Positions 8,276-15,161 of a stretch of 64,000 nucleotides of DNA are shown here, piece by piece. The stretch comes from Microbacterium jejuense. Its GTDB lineage: Bacteria > Actinomycetota > Actinomycetes > Actinomycetales > Microbacteriaceae. Each line of letters starts with the position of its first letter. Positions within the stretch are counted from its first letter, which is position 1. Under the pieces are notes generated by a model that made no database searches, was not told the origin of the DNA, and saw nothing but the letters and a program-made list of their open reading frames with translations. The translations under genes and the position numbers were made by a program. Where the stretch lies: assembly GCF_019511665.1 (NCBI RefSeq), contig NZ_JAEUAW010000003.1, positions 310,001-374,000 on the forward strand, read 5' to 3'.

Positions 8276-10021
8276 TCAGAAGGGCACGGTCGCCAGGTTC
8301 ACCTCGGTGGACACGGCTTCGTCGCGTGTGATCGTCTCCGCTGGTGCCGGCGGGGGCGGCGCCGGCTTCTTCGGCTTAGGCGCGAACGACTCCAAGCCGA
8401 CGAGCGCGTTCGTGACGGCGACCACGGGTGCGATGTCGACCGGCGACGCGTCGCGATCCCACACCGGCATGCCGCTGAGCGCCTTCGTGACGCCGTTCGC
8501 GATCGCGAGGTTCAGCGGGCCTTGCGACCGGTGCCGGATCTTGTCCTCACGGAGCCGGTCGGCGAGCCGCCCCGCCGAGGTCAGCAGGGTCGTCGCCGAG
8601 ATGTCGACGATGTCGAACCTGGCGTCCGCGAGCAGCGACACGAGGTCGGCCGCGTCGCACCCCTTCGTTTGGATTGCGATCTGGTTGATGCCGGTCTTCT
8701 CACGGACCGCGATCGCGTGCTTCACGACCCACGTCATGCCCGTGCGCTGCGCGATCAGCTCCAGGTGCACGCGACCGTCGTCGCGGAACCCGGCGACACC
8801 GATCGTCGACCGGGTGAGCCGCTTCTCGCGGTGCACGTCGATGCCCATGACCATGCGCGAGCTGTCAGCGATCGTCGACCCGACGTCGACGAGCTCGCCG
8901 TCGTCGTCCAGCGATGGTGCGTCGGCGGCTTCCGCCCAGCGGGCGCCGTCCAGGTACGGTTCGACGCGTGACGTGACCCAGTCGCACAGGATCTCTGTGC
9001 GCTTCGTGGCCTCAGGCTCGTCGCCGAGCAGGTCTGACCAGATCGAGTCGAAGAACATCGGCTTGTAGCCGACCGACGGGTTCGCCTGCAGGATCCCGTC
9101 GATGTCGAGCAGCGGCTTCCCCGGCTCCGCGGACCACTCGAACAGTGCCGTCGCGACATCGTGCGTGTTCGCGAACTCTTCGAGCGTCTGGATGCCGGTC
9201 TCGACGTACTGCTCGTACTCGCGGATCGTCTTGATCGCGCCGGCGCGGAGCGTCGACAGCACCACCGACTTCGCGTCACCGGCCGACGAGATGCCCCACA
9301 GCTGCGAGTTGAAGATCGCGTTCTTCGTCTTCGACACCGAGCCCCAGACGTCCCACGTCTGCTGCTCGCGCATCTCGTCCATGATCACGCGGGCCGCGGA
9401 CTTGCCGCGGCCGCCCATGCGCGACGCCGCGCGAGGCTCGTACTTCGCGTTGTTCCGCAGCCGCAGAGACTTCTTGCCGTTCGTCTTGACCGGCTTCCGT
9501 GTCTCCGTCGCCAACCACTCGACGACGTACTCCTCGTCGTCTTCCTCCGGGTTCGGGTCGCACCGCTTCAGTGCGGCATCCCACGCCTCCTCGGCGATGT
9601 CGAGGTTCTGCGCCGTGCCGAGGATCAGGAACTCGCGCGCCGGCAGATGCTCGGGGAAGCTGTCCGCGTCGACGAACAGCCACCAGAGCGCGAGCACGGT
9701 CAGCAGCGTCGTCTTGCCGTTCTGTCGGCCCACGAGAACGAAGATCTTGCGGAACCGGTACGTGCCGTCCTCGTTGAGCTCCAACGCCCGGATCAGCAGA
9801 GCCTTCTGCCATGGGTACAGCCGGATCCCGAGCACTGTGAGCGCGAAGTCGATCACCGAGAACCCGTGCGACGTCTCCGGTGTCAGCCGACGCAGCGGCG
9901 GGGTCGCGATCCGCGGCTCCGTCGACCCGACGTGCTTCCCGTACCGCTTCGCATCCGCGAACACCGCGGTCTCATACTCGTCACCCAGCAGCGCGGTGCT
10001 TCTGCCTCCGGATGCGGTCAA
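8276..10021 (-). CDS. Terminase large subunit
   Basis: About 581 residues if started at TTG 10019-10021, which has GGAGGAG 7 bases upstream; the frame stays open to 10099, and that part is an Arg-rich shadow of the small-subunit gene. The ATPase domain shows Walker A GRQNGKT near 98-104 and Walker B VIMDE at 212-216. The nuclease half carries an RNase H-like MVMGIDVHREKR. The protein cuts and pumps phage DNA into the prohead. It overlaps the small-subunit gene by 41 bases, a sign of coupled translation. Confidence 0.92.
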   Translation of the reverse strand: MTASGGRSTALLGDEYETAVFADAKRYGKHVGSTEPRIATPPLRRLTPETSHGFSVIDFALTVLGIRLYPWQKALLIRALELNEDGTYRFRKIFVLVGRQNGKTTLLTVLALWWLFVDADSFPEHLPAREFLILGTAQNLDIAEEAWDAALKRCDPNPEEDDEEYVVEWLATETRKPVKTNGKKSLRLRNNAKYEPRAASRMGGRGKSAARVIMDEMREQQTWDVWGSVSKTKNAIFNSQLWGISSAGDAKSVVLSTLRAGAIKTIREYEQYVETGIQTLEEFANTHDVATALFEWSAEPGKPLLDIDGILQANPSVGYKPMFFDSIWSDLLGDEPEATKRTEILCDWVTSRVEPYLDGARWAEAADAPSLDDDGELVDVGSTIADSSRMVMGIDVHREKRLTRSTIGVAGFRDDGRVHLELIAQRTGMTWVVKHAIAVREKTGINQIAIQTKGCDAADLVSLLADARFDIVDISATTLLTSAGRLADRLREDKIRHRSQGPLNLAIANGVTKALSGMPVWDRDASPVDIAPVVAVTNALVGLESFAPKPKKPAPPPPAPAETITRDEAVSTEVNLATVPF

Positions 10022-10328
10022 GGGGCGACTCCTCCACGATCTTGAGGTCAGGCGGACCTGCCGGCACGGCATCCGCCGTCGCGGCCGTTTCGCCCTCATC
10101 TCGACGCGGTCTCGGAGCAGGCTTCGGAGCCACAGCGCGCTCGAGCTTCGTCACCGCCGAGTCGTACATCCGCAGCAGATTCAGCGGAGCCTCATCCGGA
10201 CCTGCCTTGTCCATCCGACGCGCCAGATTCCGCGCCATATCGATCAGCGCCGCATGCGGGCCGTCCTCCTCCAGACCACCCGCCCGAATCGTCCGATTCA
10301 CCGCCACCAGGCACGCGCGAGACGCCAT
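9981..10328 (-). CDS. Terminase small subunit
   Basis: 115 residues from ATG 10326-10328 with GGAGGTGCGCTG upstream. The protein is short, helical and basic, with LIDMARNLARRMDKAGPDEA in the middle and DLKIVEESPLDRIRRQKHR at the end. The C-terminal DRIRRQK-type ending just before the large subunit is typical of actinophage small terminases. It would recognise the packaging site and hand DNA to the large subunit. Confidence 0.75.
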   Translation of the reverse strand: MASRACLVAVNRTIRAGGLEEDGPHAALIDMARNLARRMDKAGPDEAPLNLLRMYDSAVTKLERAVAPKPAPRPRRDEGETAATADAVPAGPPDLKIVEESPLDRIRRQKHRAAG

Positions 10329-10439
10329 CAGCGCACCTCCGAAGGGGTGGAATCGGTCGAGAGGCCCGGGGGGAGAGGAACACCTCCCCCGTGGTGGTCC
10401 GCCCCTCCGGTCGATGTCTGGATTTTCTGGCGTTCGCGG

Positions 10440-10658
10440 TCAGTCGTCGGTGTCGGATGCTGTTGCGGCGCCGCGGAGGACGGTGGCGGTGGTCCGCAGC
10501 TGTTCGAGTGACGTCACACGCCGGCAAGGGAACATGGTTGACGGGTGGTGACCCTGACACCTCGGGCAGTAGGGACCGAGACGGTCGAGCGGTACGCCTA
10601 CGTCTGTCACTTCGCTGTCCCGGGTCTCGGGCGGAGGTGTCGCGTCTGCATGCTGCAT
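10440..10658 (-). CDS. Small protein with a CxxC knuckle, function unknown
   Basis: 72 residues from ATG 10656-10658. The only clear motif is PYCPRCQGHHPSTMFPC, which could hold one zinc ion. It lies between the plus-strand gene 10701 and the terminase genes, in the same direction as the terminase. No good ribosome site is seen, and overlapping frames are also open, so it is tentative. Confidence 0.4.
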   Translation of the reverse strand: MQHADATPPPETRDSEVTDVGVPLDRLGPYCPRCQGHHPSTMFPCRRVTSLEQLRTTATVLRGAATASDTDD

Positions 10659-10688
10659 CGGTGTCCGTTCGCTCCAGCGTCCTGGCCG

Positions 10689-10694
10689 TATGCT
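10689..10694 (+). promoter_or_regulatory. -10 box TATGCT of a leaderless promoter
   Basis: TATGCT lies six bases before GTG 10701, so the transcript would begin at or next to the start codon. The -35 region shows no clear TTGACA. Confidence 0.5.
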
Positions 10695-10700
10695 CGCGCT

Positions 10701-11348
10701 GTGACGATCGACAATCCCATCCCAGAAGACGGCGGCAAGCGCGACTGGGTTCGCGCGTTGGGCCACGGTCTGTTGGGTGAGCTGCCTGGCGGATCGACCG
10801 CGGCCGCGATGTTGGCCCAGGCAGTCCAGTCGAAGCAGAGCGAGCGGTTTCTCGATTGGGCTGCGATGACGAATGCTCGGCTCGCGGCGCTCGAGGCTGC
10901 GGGAATCCACGTGGACGCCCAGGACCCTGAGTTCGTCGCGTTGTTCACTCGGCTGCATCGGGCGGCGAGCGAGACCGCGGACGAAGAGAAGCGACACATC
11001 CTGAGCCAGGCCGCGGCGAACTCTGGCTCATGGTCCCAGGTGCCGTACGACCTTCGGGCCGAGTACGCCGCCGTCGTGGCTGATCTTCTCCCGATCCACA
11101 TTCGCACGCTGGCAGCTATGGAGCGAGCCATGCAGCGGGACGCTGCGACCGGTGACTACCTCGTGGCCATTGCGTCGTTCCCGTGGTTGGCGGAGCAGAT
11201 CGGACTTCCAGAGATCGACGCGCGGCGCATAACCGACTACCTCGAACAACGCGATCTGGGTCAGTCCGGCGACAACGGCGGCGCCATGCGTCCGCGGCTA
11301 ACCCCGTTCGGGCAGGGACTGTTGGACTACGTTCGCGCTCCTCGCTAG
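10701..11348 (+). CDS. Plus-strand moron, possibly abortive-infection type
   Basis: 215 residues from GTG 10701-10703; this start is chosen because of the -10 box six bases away. The protein is soluble and mostly helical. It has GHGLLGELPGGSTAAAMLAQ near the N-terminus, then DPEFVALFTRLHRAASETAD and EEKRHILSQAAANSGSW, and it ends LTPFGQGLLDYVR. The ending and the D-EKR helix recall DUF4393/Abi-alpha-like proteins, but only loosely. It stands alone against the leftward late genes and has its own promoter, so it may be expressed from the prophage and protect the host or block other phages. Its 3' end overlaps the HNH gene by four bases (CTAG shared by both stops). Confidence 0.6.
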   Translation: MTIDNPIPEDGGKRDWVRALGHGLLGELPGGSTAAAMLAQAVQSKQSERFLDWAAMTNARLAALEAAGIHVDAQDPEFVALFTRLHRAASETADEEKRHILSQAAANSGSWSQVPYDLRAEYAAVVADLLPIHIRTLAAMERAMQRDAATGDYLVAIASFPWLAEQIGLPEIDARRITDYLEQRDLGQSGDNGGAMRPRLTPFGQGLLDYVRAPR

Positions 11349-11644
11349 GCCCATTGGCGGGACGGGATGCCGAGGTCGACGACGGGCGCGCCGTTGCCGC
11401 GCTCCCGGTTGCAGCCCGCGTGGGACGCACGCTTGTTGTCCGGGTCGTCCTGCAGGTGTGGGTGGGTGGACACCGGCCAGTAGTGATCTTCCTGGAAGCG
11501 GTCGTCGTTGGCGTAGTCGTCGTGCGCGGCGTCGTAGTCGATGGGCAACCCGCAGATCCAGCAGAGCTCGTCGTTCGCCTCGCACTCGGCACGGAACTCG
11601 ATGCGCTGCTTGTGCTGCCGTCGAGTGTTGGTGCGGGCTCCCAT
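11345..11644 (-). CDS. HNH endonuclease
   Basis: 99 residues from ATG 11642-11644. The motif CWICGLPIDYDAAHDD gives the first zinc pair. QEDHYWPVSTHP supplies the catalytic His after Asp, and NKRASHAGCNRERG supplies the Asn and the last Cys/His. A small HNH nuclease just before the terminase genes is a hallmark of HK97-type phages with cohesive ends, where it helps terminase cut DNA. Confidence 0.88.
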   Translation of the reverse strand: MGARTNTRRQHKQRIEFRAECEANDELCWICGLPIDYDAAHDDYANDDRFQEDHYWPVSTHPHLQDDPDNKRASHAGCNRERGNGAPVVDLGIPSRQWA

Positions 11645-11661
11645 GTCACCCGCCTCCCTGT

Positions 11662-12090
11662 TCAGCCGACGATGCAGTCGTCCATGTCGACGGCACTCGT
11701 GGTGACACCGTCGAAGTCGACCGGCTGCTTGTAGGTGCCCGACACTTCCGCTGTCTCGGTGACGGCGACGAACGCCGGGTCTTCGTCTGTTGTGATGTCC
11801 TGCAGGGATCCCCAGATGCCGGTGACCTTGCCAAGGTCGGGGGTCTCGTAGGTGATGCCGAGGTACCAGAAGTCGCCGTCGTCGTTGACCTTCCCGCCGC
11901 TCGCGACAAACTCCGCGTCGGGCACCACGCTGGCGATGTCGTCCTGCAGCTTCGCGACGGCTCCGGCTGTCGGCGTCACGCACTCCGCTGGCATCGCTTC
12001 TGCGTCCCCGGTGTCCGCGGGCGCTGGTGTTGGGCCGGCGCATCCCGTGAGGGCGAGCCCGGCGAGTAGCAGTGGGGCGAGGCGGCGCAT
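11662..12090 (-). CDS. Prophage-encoded lipoprotein
   Basis: 142 residues from ATG 12088-12090, which has AGGAT at fair distance; GTG 12096 is an alternative. The N-terminus is a lipoprotein signal peptide: two Arg, a hydrophobic run of Leu and Ala, and the lipobox LTGC. The mature part is acidic, about 120 residues, with Cys near both ends (AECVTP and DDCIVG) that may form a disulphide. Surface lipoproteins in prophages often block adsorption or DNA entry of related phages. That role is inferred; no known family was recognised. Confidence 0.75.
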   Translation of the reverse strand: MRRLAPLLLAGLALTGCAGPTPAPADTGDAEAMPAECVTPTAGAVAKLQDDIASVVPDAEFVASGGKVNDDGDFWYLGITYETPDLGKVTGIWGSLQDITTDEDPAFVAVTETAEVSGTYKQPVDFDGVTTSAVDMDDCIVG

Positions 12091-12138
12091 GGTCACGATC
12101 CTATGGAGACCGCGTGGTGCCGGGTAGATACCGTCGCA

Positions 12139-12249
12139 TCAGTCGCTGCCGAGGATGGTGTCGGCTTTCTCGTCGTCGAGGTCGTTCACGAGCTCGTCGC
12201 AGCAGACGAGACCAGGCAGCGTCTTCTCACCGCAGCGTGGGCACGTCAT
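12139..12249 (-). CDS. 36-residue zinc-finger-like protein
   Basis: Starts at ATG 12247-12249 with CGGAGG just upstream and ends at TGA 12139-12141. It begins MTCPRCGEKTLPG, followed by VCCDELVND, so two Cys pairs could bind one zinc ion; the rest is acidic. Its start overlaps the stop of the gene before (ATGA), which supports it as real. Function unknown. Confidence 0.65.
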   Translation of the reverse strand: MTCPRCGEKTLPGLVCCDELVNDLDDEKADTILGSD

Positions 12250-12377
12250 CGCTGCCTCCGTGGTGTGTCTCCTCGGGCGAACGCCCACGTGACCAGCGCG
12301 CCGAAGTAGCGCCGTGTGTACATGGCGGCCCAGGCGCCGGCGGCGAGGCCGAGCACGGCGGCCGCGGTGACCTTCAT
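12246..12377 (-). CDS. Small membrane protein
   Basis: 43 residues from ATG 12375-12377. Residues 4-20 form one hydrophobic segment (VTAAAVLGLAAGAWAAMYT), followed by RR and a second weaker hydrophobic stretch, ending with a basic tail. The ATGA overlaps at both ends tie it to its neighbours. Function unknown. Confidence 0.6.
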   Translation of the reverse strand: MKVTAAAVLGLAAGAWAAMYTRRYFGALVTWAFARGDTPRRQR

Positions 12378-12610
12378 GGTTCGATCCGGTCGCGGAGGTC
12401 GATGATCGTGGCGCGCTGTTCCTTGAGGCTGGGGAGCTTCTCGGTGCCGTGGTGGCCGCAGTATGCGCGGGTCTCCCCGTTAGGCAGCTTCGCGTAGAGG
12501 TAGGCGCGGGTCTTCGATCCGGGGCCGCATGCGTGGCAGATGTCGTCTACGACCTCGACGACCGTGGCTGGCCGGATGCGGTCGACGATGTCCTGGGGTG
12601 GTGCGTCCAT
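12374..12610 (-). CDS. DUF7455-like small zinc-binding protein
   Basis: 78 residues from ATG 12608-12610; an 18-codon upstream extension is possible but less likely. The core reads DICHACGPGSKTRAYLYAKL, then NGETRAYCGHHGTEKLPSL: Cys pairs plus a CxHH. This matches the DUF7455 pattern (CxxC, a short hairpin, CxHH) found across Actinobacteria and their phages. Biochemical role unknown. Confidence 0.7.
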   Translation of the reverse strand: MDAPPQDIVDRIRPATVVEVVDDICHACGPGSKTRAYLYAKLPNGETRAYCGHHGTEKLPSLKEQRATIIDLRDRIEP

Positions 12611-12816
12611 GCCGGCCCCCGTCTGTGTGGCGGCGGTGGCCGGGTCGCGCAACAGACCCGGCCACTGCCATTCACGTGAAGCCGTGCCGCGTGACCGATC
12701 TGCACGACGACACCCGGATGAGAGGACGGGGTCTCAGCTGATCGGTCGCAGGGCTCTCAGAGGCCCTCTCGCGACACCTTGCCGACTTTCACGTTAGGGG
12801 GTCCAACGGAACGCTG

Positions 12817-13134
12817 TCAACTACACACGCCGGAGCGGCAGTGGCACTCGCACCGGACCGTACGGACGCCGTCGGCGTAGTGCAGGTCGCAGTAGTCGTG
12901 TCGGCGGAACGCGCACTCGGTGCAGACGAGACGCCCGTCGACGGCGCGGATCTGCGCCAGGGTGTCGCGATCGATGTCGAGCGCATGGCAGATGCGGTCG
13001 GTCGTCCAGCCGCGCGCGTCGTAGATCAGGGCCATCCGTCGCTGGTCCGCGCGGAGCTCGCGTGCCTTCATACGCACGATCTCCGCGTGGAGTTCCCCGG
13101 CTTCGTCGGCCTCGTTATGCTCTTCGGAGCCCAT
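12817..13134 (-). CDS. HTH plus Cys-rich tail protein
   Basis: 105 residues from ATG 13132-13134. Residues 20-65 are helical and resemble a helix-turn-helix (RMALIYDARGWTTDRICHAL then DRDTLAQIRAV). The C-terminal third is Cys/His-rich: CTECAFRRHDYC, then CECHCRSGVC. The same C-x4-H-x-x-C, then CxCxC/H pattern recurs in the 15158 and 18647 proteins. It is the first gene behind the leftward promoter at 13226-13254, so it may regulate the genes that follow. Confidence 0.65.
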   Translation of the reverse strand: MGSEEHNEADEAGELHAEIVRMKARELRADQRRMALIYDARGWTTDRICHALDIDRDTLAQIRAVDGRLVCTECAFRRHDYCDLHYADGVRTVRCECHCRSGVCS

Positions 13135-13160
13135 GTGTCGTCCTTCGGTGTGTGGGTGGT

Positions 13161-13197
13161 GGAGCGGCTCCCGTGATTGGCGTCTCGGAGCCGCTCC
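13161..13197 (-). promoter_or_regulatory. Leader hairpin upstream of the 12817 gene
   Basis: Arms 13161-13171 and 13187-13197 are perfect 11-bp complements (GGAGCGGCTCC and its complement) with a 15-nt loop. It lies between the leftward promoter and the ATG at 13134, in the untranslated leader. No U run follows it. Confidence 0.55.
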
Positions 13198-13225
13198 GTC
13201 GTTTCCGGCGATGACCGGGGCACTA

Positions 13226-13254
13226 ACGCTAAAGAGGGCCTCCGTCACACGCAA
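13226..13254 (-). promoter_or_regulatory. Leftward promoter TTGCGT-17-TAGCGT
   Basis: On the minus strand TTGCGT (13249-13254) and TAGCGT (13226-13231) are 17 bases apart. Transcription would start near 13219 and give a leader of about 85 nt before ATG 13134. This could drive the 12817-12139 genes and perhaps the late block. Confidence 0.6.
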
Positions 13255-13261
13255 CACGTCC

Positions 13262-13403
13262 TGTGGATAACTGTGTGGAAAGACTGTGCGAAACGCCGGG
13301 TTAGCTGTGTAGAACCTGTGTGGATGACGCGCTGAATCCATCCGGAAACCGTCGGCATTTCGAGCACTGATCAGGGATAACAGAGGTCCACCCCTGTGGA
13401 TGT
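13262..13403. other. Cluster of DnaA-box-like sequences in a 377-bp gap
   Basis: The gap 13135-13511 has no gene. It holds a perfect TGTGGATAA (13262-13270), TGTGGATGA (13319-13327), TGTGGATGT (13395-13403) and weaker copies around 13273 and 13306. TGTGGATAA is the complement of the consensus DnaA box TTATCCACA. All copies have the same orientation. The cluster could be a replication start, a DnaA-responsive control region or chance; the leftward promoter and hairpin lie just to its left. Confidence 0.5.
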
Positions 13404-13499
13404 AGCTCGCGCTGTAGTTGGAGTCGAACATCTGCTCGGCCTCGATGCCTGTGCACAATTAGCGGACACTCCGGTATCGACGAGCGGAGGCGGTCTGGC

Positions 13500-13505
13500 T
13501 AGAGT
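13500..13505 (+). promoter_or_regulatory. -10 box TAGAGT of a leaderless promoter
   Basis: TAGAGT lies six bases before ATG 13512. A TCGAC (13477-13481), one change from TTGAC, sits at a suitable -35 distance. The same TAGAGT box stands before the 18145 gene. Confidence 0.55.
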
Positions 13506-13511
13506 CCCGCC

Positions 13512-13673
13512 ATGGCCTCCAGCGACTTCGACCCGGACGGACTTGTGCAGGCGAAGCGGCTCCTCGACGAGCTAGAGCACGCTGTCGCGAACTTCGATGA
13601 CGTCGACCCTCGGAAGCTGCTGCGCGTGCTACGCATCCTGGCTGATCAGCTCGAGATCGTGCGGGACTCCTGA
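13512..13673 (+). CDS. 53-residue acidic helical protein
   Basis: Starts at ATG 13512-13514 next to the TAGAGT box and ends at TGA 13671-13673. The sequence is two amphipathic helices (LVQAKRLLDELEHAVANF and RKLLRVLRILADQLEIV) joined by DDVDPR, a helical hairpin like those of small antitoxins or anti-repressors. It is on the plus strand, against the main direction. Function unknown. Confidence 0.6.
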   Translation: MASSDFDPDGLVQAKRLLDELEHAVANFDDVDPRKLLRVLRILADQLEIVRDS

Positions 13674-13743
13674 GCTGCTCGCACCATTCAGTAGAGCCGT
13701 CTCGGACATGCGACGCCGGAGCTCGCGTGTCGTCGACGTCGTT

Positions 13744-13749
13744 TATCGT
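13744..13749 (+). promoter_or_regulatory. Possible -10 box TATCGT for the 13793 gene
   Basis: TATCGT lies about 43 bases before ATG 13793, which would leave a short leader including GGGGAAG. No clear -35 was found. Confidence 0.35.
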
Positions 13750-13792
13750 GAGGGCTTCCAGCGCCGACCAGCTGGGGAATGGGGAAGATCTG

Positions 13793-14305
13793 ATGGCACT
13801 ACCTGGGGATGACACACCGCTCACCGACGCCCGAGAGTACACATGGCATGGCCTGCGAGGCCGCTGGGGCTTTCCGGCATGGGCCGAGAAGCTGCACAAG
13901 CGCATGCTGCTATGGCTCGACGGTGAAGAAGTCGTCTACGCCGAGTACGGGTGGGACAACGAACTGCCCGATGAGCGATACGCCTACGACATCACCGAGG
14001 CACGGTCGCTTTGGGTTTTCGTGCTCACAACGCGGTTCGCACTATCCGTAGAGATTGAGAAGGCTGAATCCGGGACTGAGGCCGCTCGCGTCACACGCTG
14101 GGAGCTGGTCAACCGGTCGGCGATCACGTCGCTCGACGCGAAGTTCCCCCCAGAGGTGCAGGAGGCGCTCGGCCTCACGCTGCACGTGAAGTACGACGGC
14201 ATCACACGGGACGTGACGATCCCCGCCTATCAGCCGATCGAGCCACCGGCGGATCGTCGAGTTCCGCTATTCGCTTCGCTCCGGGATGATCTCTACGCCG
14301 AGTGA
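13793..14305 (+). CDS. Plus-strand moron of unknown function
   Basis: 170 residues from ATG 13793-13795, with GGGGAAGATCTG upstream; a longer reading from 13727 is possible but lacks a ribosome site. The protein alternates short strands and helices: MLLWLDGEEVVYAEYGWDN, then SLWVFVLTTRFALSVEIEK and WELVNRSAITSLDAKFPPE. The ladder of strands with aromatic residues followed by a helix might be a PH-like fold, but no family was recognised. Its 3' end overlaps the facing gene 14267-14518 by 39 bases. It has no partner gene on its strand except the 53-residue protein upstream. Confidence 0.65.
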   Translation: MALPGDDTPLTDAREYTWHGLRGRWGFPAWAEKLHKRMLLWLDGEEVVYAEYGWDNELPDERYAYDITEARSLWVFVLTTRFALSVEIEKAESGTEAARVTRWELVNRSAITSLDAKFPPEVQEALGLTLHVKYDGITRDVTIPAYQPIEPPADRRVPLFASLRDDLYAE

Positions 14306-14518
14306 CACTCGCGTAGCTTTCAGTCTCGCTTGATGCACGGGGTCGGCGAGGAGGCGTCCGCGGAACCATCCGAGGAGCACCTCCTCGTCGACCACGCGTA
14401 CCCGCTGCCCGTGCTGCAGCTCCCAGCCCATCGGCATGCCGTTGCGACGCCACCGCTTGATCGTCTTGATCGACCGGCGCACACGGGTGGCGGCCTGACG
14501 GTAGGTGAGCATCGTCAT
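14267..14518 (-). CDS. Helix-turn-helix protein, MerR/excisionase-like
   Basis: 83 residues from ATG 14516-14518, overlapping the stop before it (ATGA). The N-terminus reads MTMLTYRQAATRVRRSIKTI, then KRWRRNGMPMGW and RVRVVDEEVLLGWFRGRLL: the layout of AlpA/excisionase-type winged HTH proteins (helix, recognition helix with W-R-R-x-G, beta wing, helix). It is the last gene of the long leftward operon. It could be a recombination directionality factor for the integrase or a late activator. Confidence 0.7.
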   Translation of the reverse strand: MTMLTYRQAATRVRRSIKTIKRWRRNGMPMGWELQHGQRVRVVDEEVLLGWFRGRLLADPVHQARLKATRVSLGVEIIPERSE

Positions 14519-14991
14519 GCGTCGACCGGTTCCCATCCGAGCAGGTCGAGCAGGTCGAGCTCGACGGGCGGTGCCTCGGCGACGAGTTCGAACGTGATGG
14601 GGCGGTCGGGGTCGCCGACGAACGGGAAGCATCTGTCGTCCCGACGCGCGGGGTTGACGAGGGAGTAGCTGAGGCCGAGCATCGGCTCGACGTCGGGGCC
14701 CATCGATCGGGCGTACTCGTGGTGGTCGTTCTCGCGGATCGTGGCGACCTCATAGACCTCGCTGCCGAGGATCAGGCCGCGCCACGGCGACCAGTAGCGG
14801 ACTAGGTCGCCGACGTGCACCTCGACGCGGTGGGCCTCGTACCGGTGCGCCATGAGCGCGACCGCCTGGTGCCCGGCTTCCCGCTCGGTGTCGTCGCGCC
14901 AGTCGAGGTTGACGGGGCGGCGCCACGGTGCGCAGTCGACTCCGCAGGTCGGGCATGTGGCGGTGACCTCGCCGTGGAGCCACTTCGTCAC
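14515..14991 (-). CDS. Hypothetical protein with CxxC pair
   Basis: 158 residues from GTG 14989-14991, overlapping the stop of the gene before (GTGA). The N-terminus has ATCPTCGVDCAPWRRP, the middle a basic helix with HRYEAHRVEVHVGDLVRYWS, and the C-terminus an acidic Leu-rich tail. The VGDLVRYWSPWRGL part looks like a small beta-barrel. Unknown function; probably co-translated with its neighbours. Confidence 0.6.
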   Translation of the reverse strand: MTKWLHGEVTATCPTCGVDCAPWRRPVNLDWRDDTEREAGHQAVALMAHRYEAHRVEVHVGDLVRYWSPWRGLILGSEVYEVATIRENDHHEYARSMGPDVEPMLGLSYSLVNPARRDDRCFPFVGDPDRPITFELVAEAPPVELDLLDLLGWEPVDA

Positions 14992-15161
14992 GATGCCGCC
15001 TCCGATTCGTCGAGGCCGGTGAACTCGTCGACGACGAGATCGGCGACACACTCGGGGCACCATTCCTCCTCGGCGGGCGGGTCGAACGGTGATCCGCCGA
15101 GGTCGACGAGCATCGGCACGAGCAGGTCGGAGGCCTTGCCGCACATGTCGCAGGTGCTCAT
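14988..15161 (-). CDS. 57-residue zinc-ribbon protein
   Basis: Starts at ATG 15159-15161. MSTCDMCGKASDLL and EEEWCPECVADLV give two CxxC pairs at ribbon spacing. The tail is acidic. Both ends overlap the flanking genes by four bases. Unknown role. Confidence 0.65.
   Translation of the reverse strand: MSTCDMCGKASDLLVPMLVDLGGSPFDPPAEEEWCPECVADLVVDEFTGLDESEAAS

Noticed and set aside
10022..10099. N-terminal extension of the large terminase
   Set aside because: The extra residues are Arg/Ser-rich shadow of the small-subunit gene, and TTG 10021 has a good ribosome site.
10369..10392. GGGGGAG/CTCCCCC hairpin as a terminator
   Set aside because: Seven pairs, loop of about eight and no U run; it may be real but lies among G/C runs where such repeats arise by chance.
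10192..10560. 122-codon minus-strand frame over the small terminase start
   Set aside because: It overlaps the terminase small subunit in another frame and has Arg/Gly-rich shadow composition.
12750..12767. AGGGC/GCCCT inverted repeat after the 12817 gene as a terminator
   Set aside because: The stem is only five pairs with a bulge and no U run; too weak to call.
13262..13270. Perfect DnaA box read as the host oriC
   Set aside because: It lies inside the prophage, with no dnaA, dnaN or gyr genes nearby; a phage or control function is more likely.
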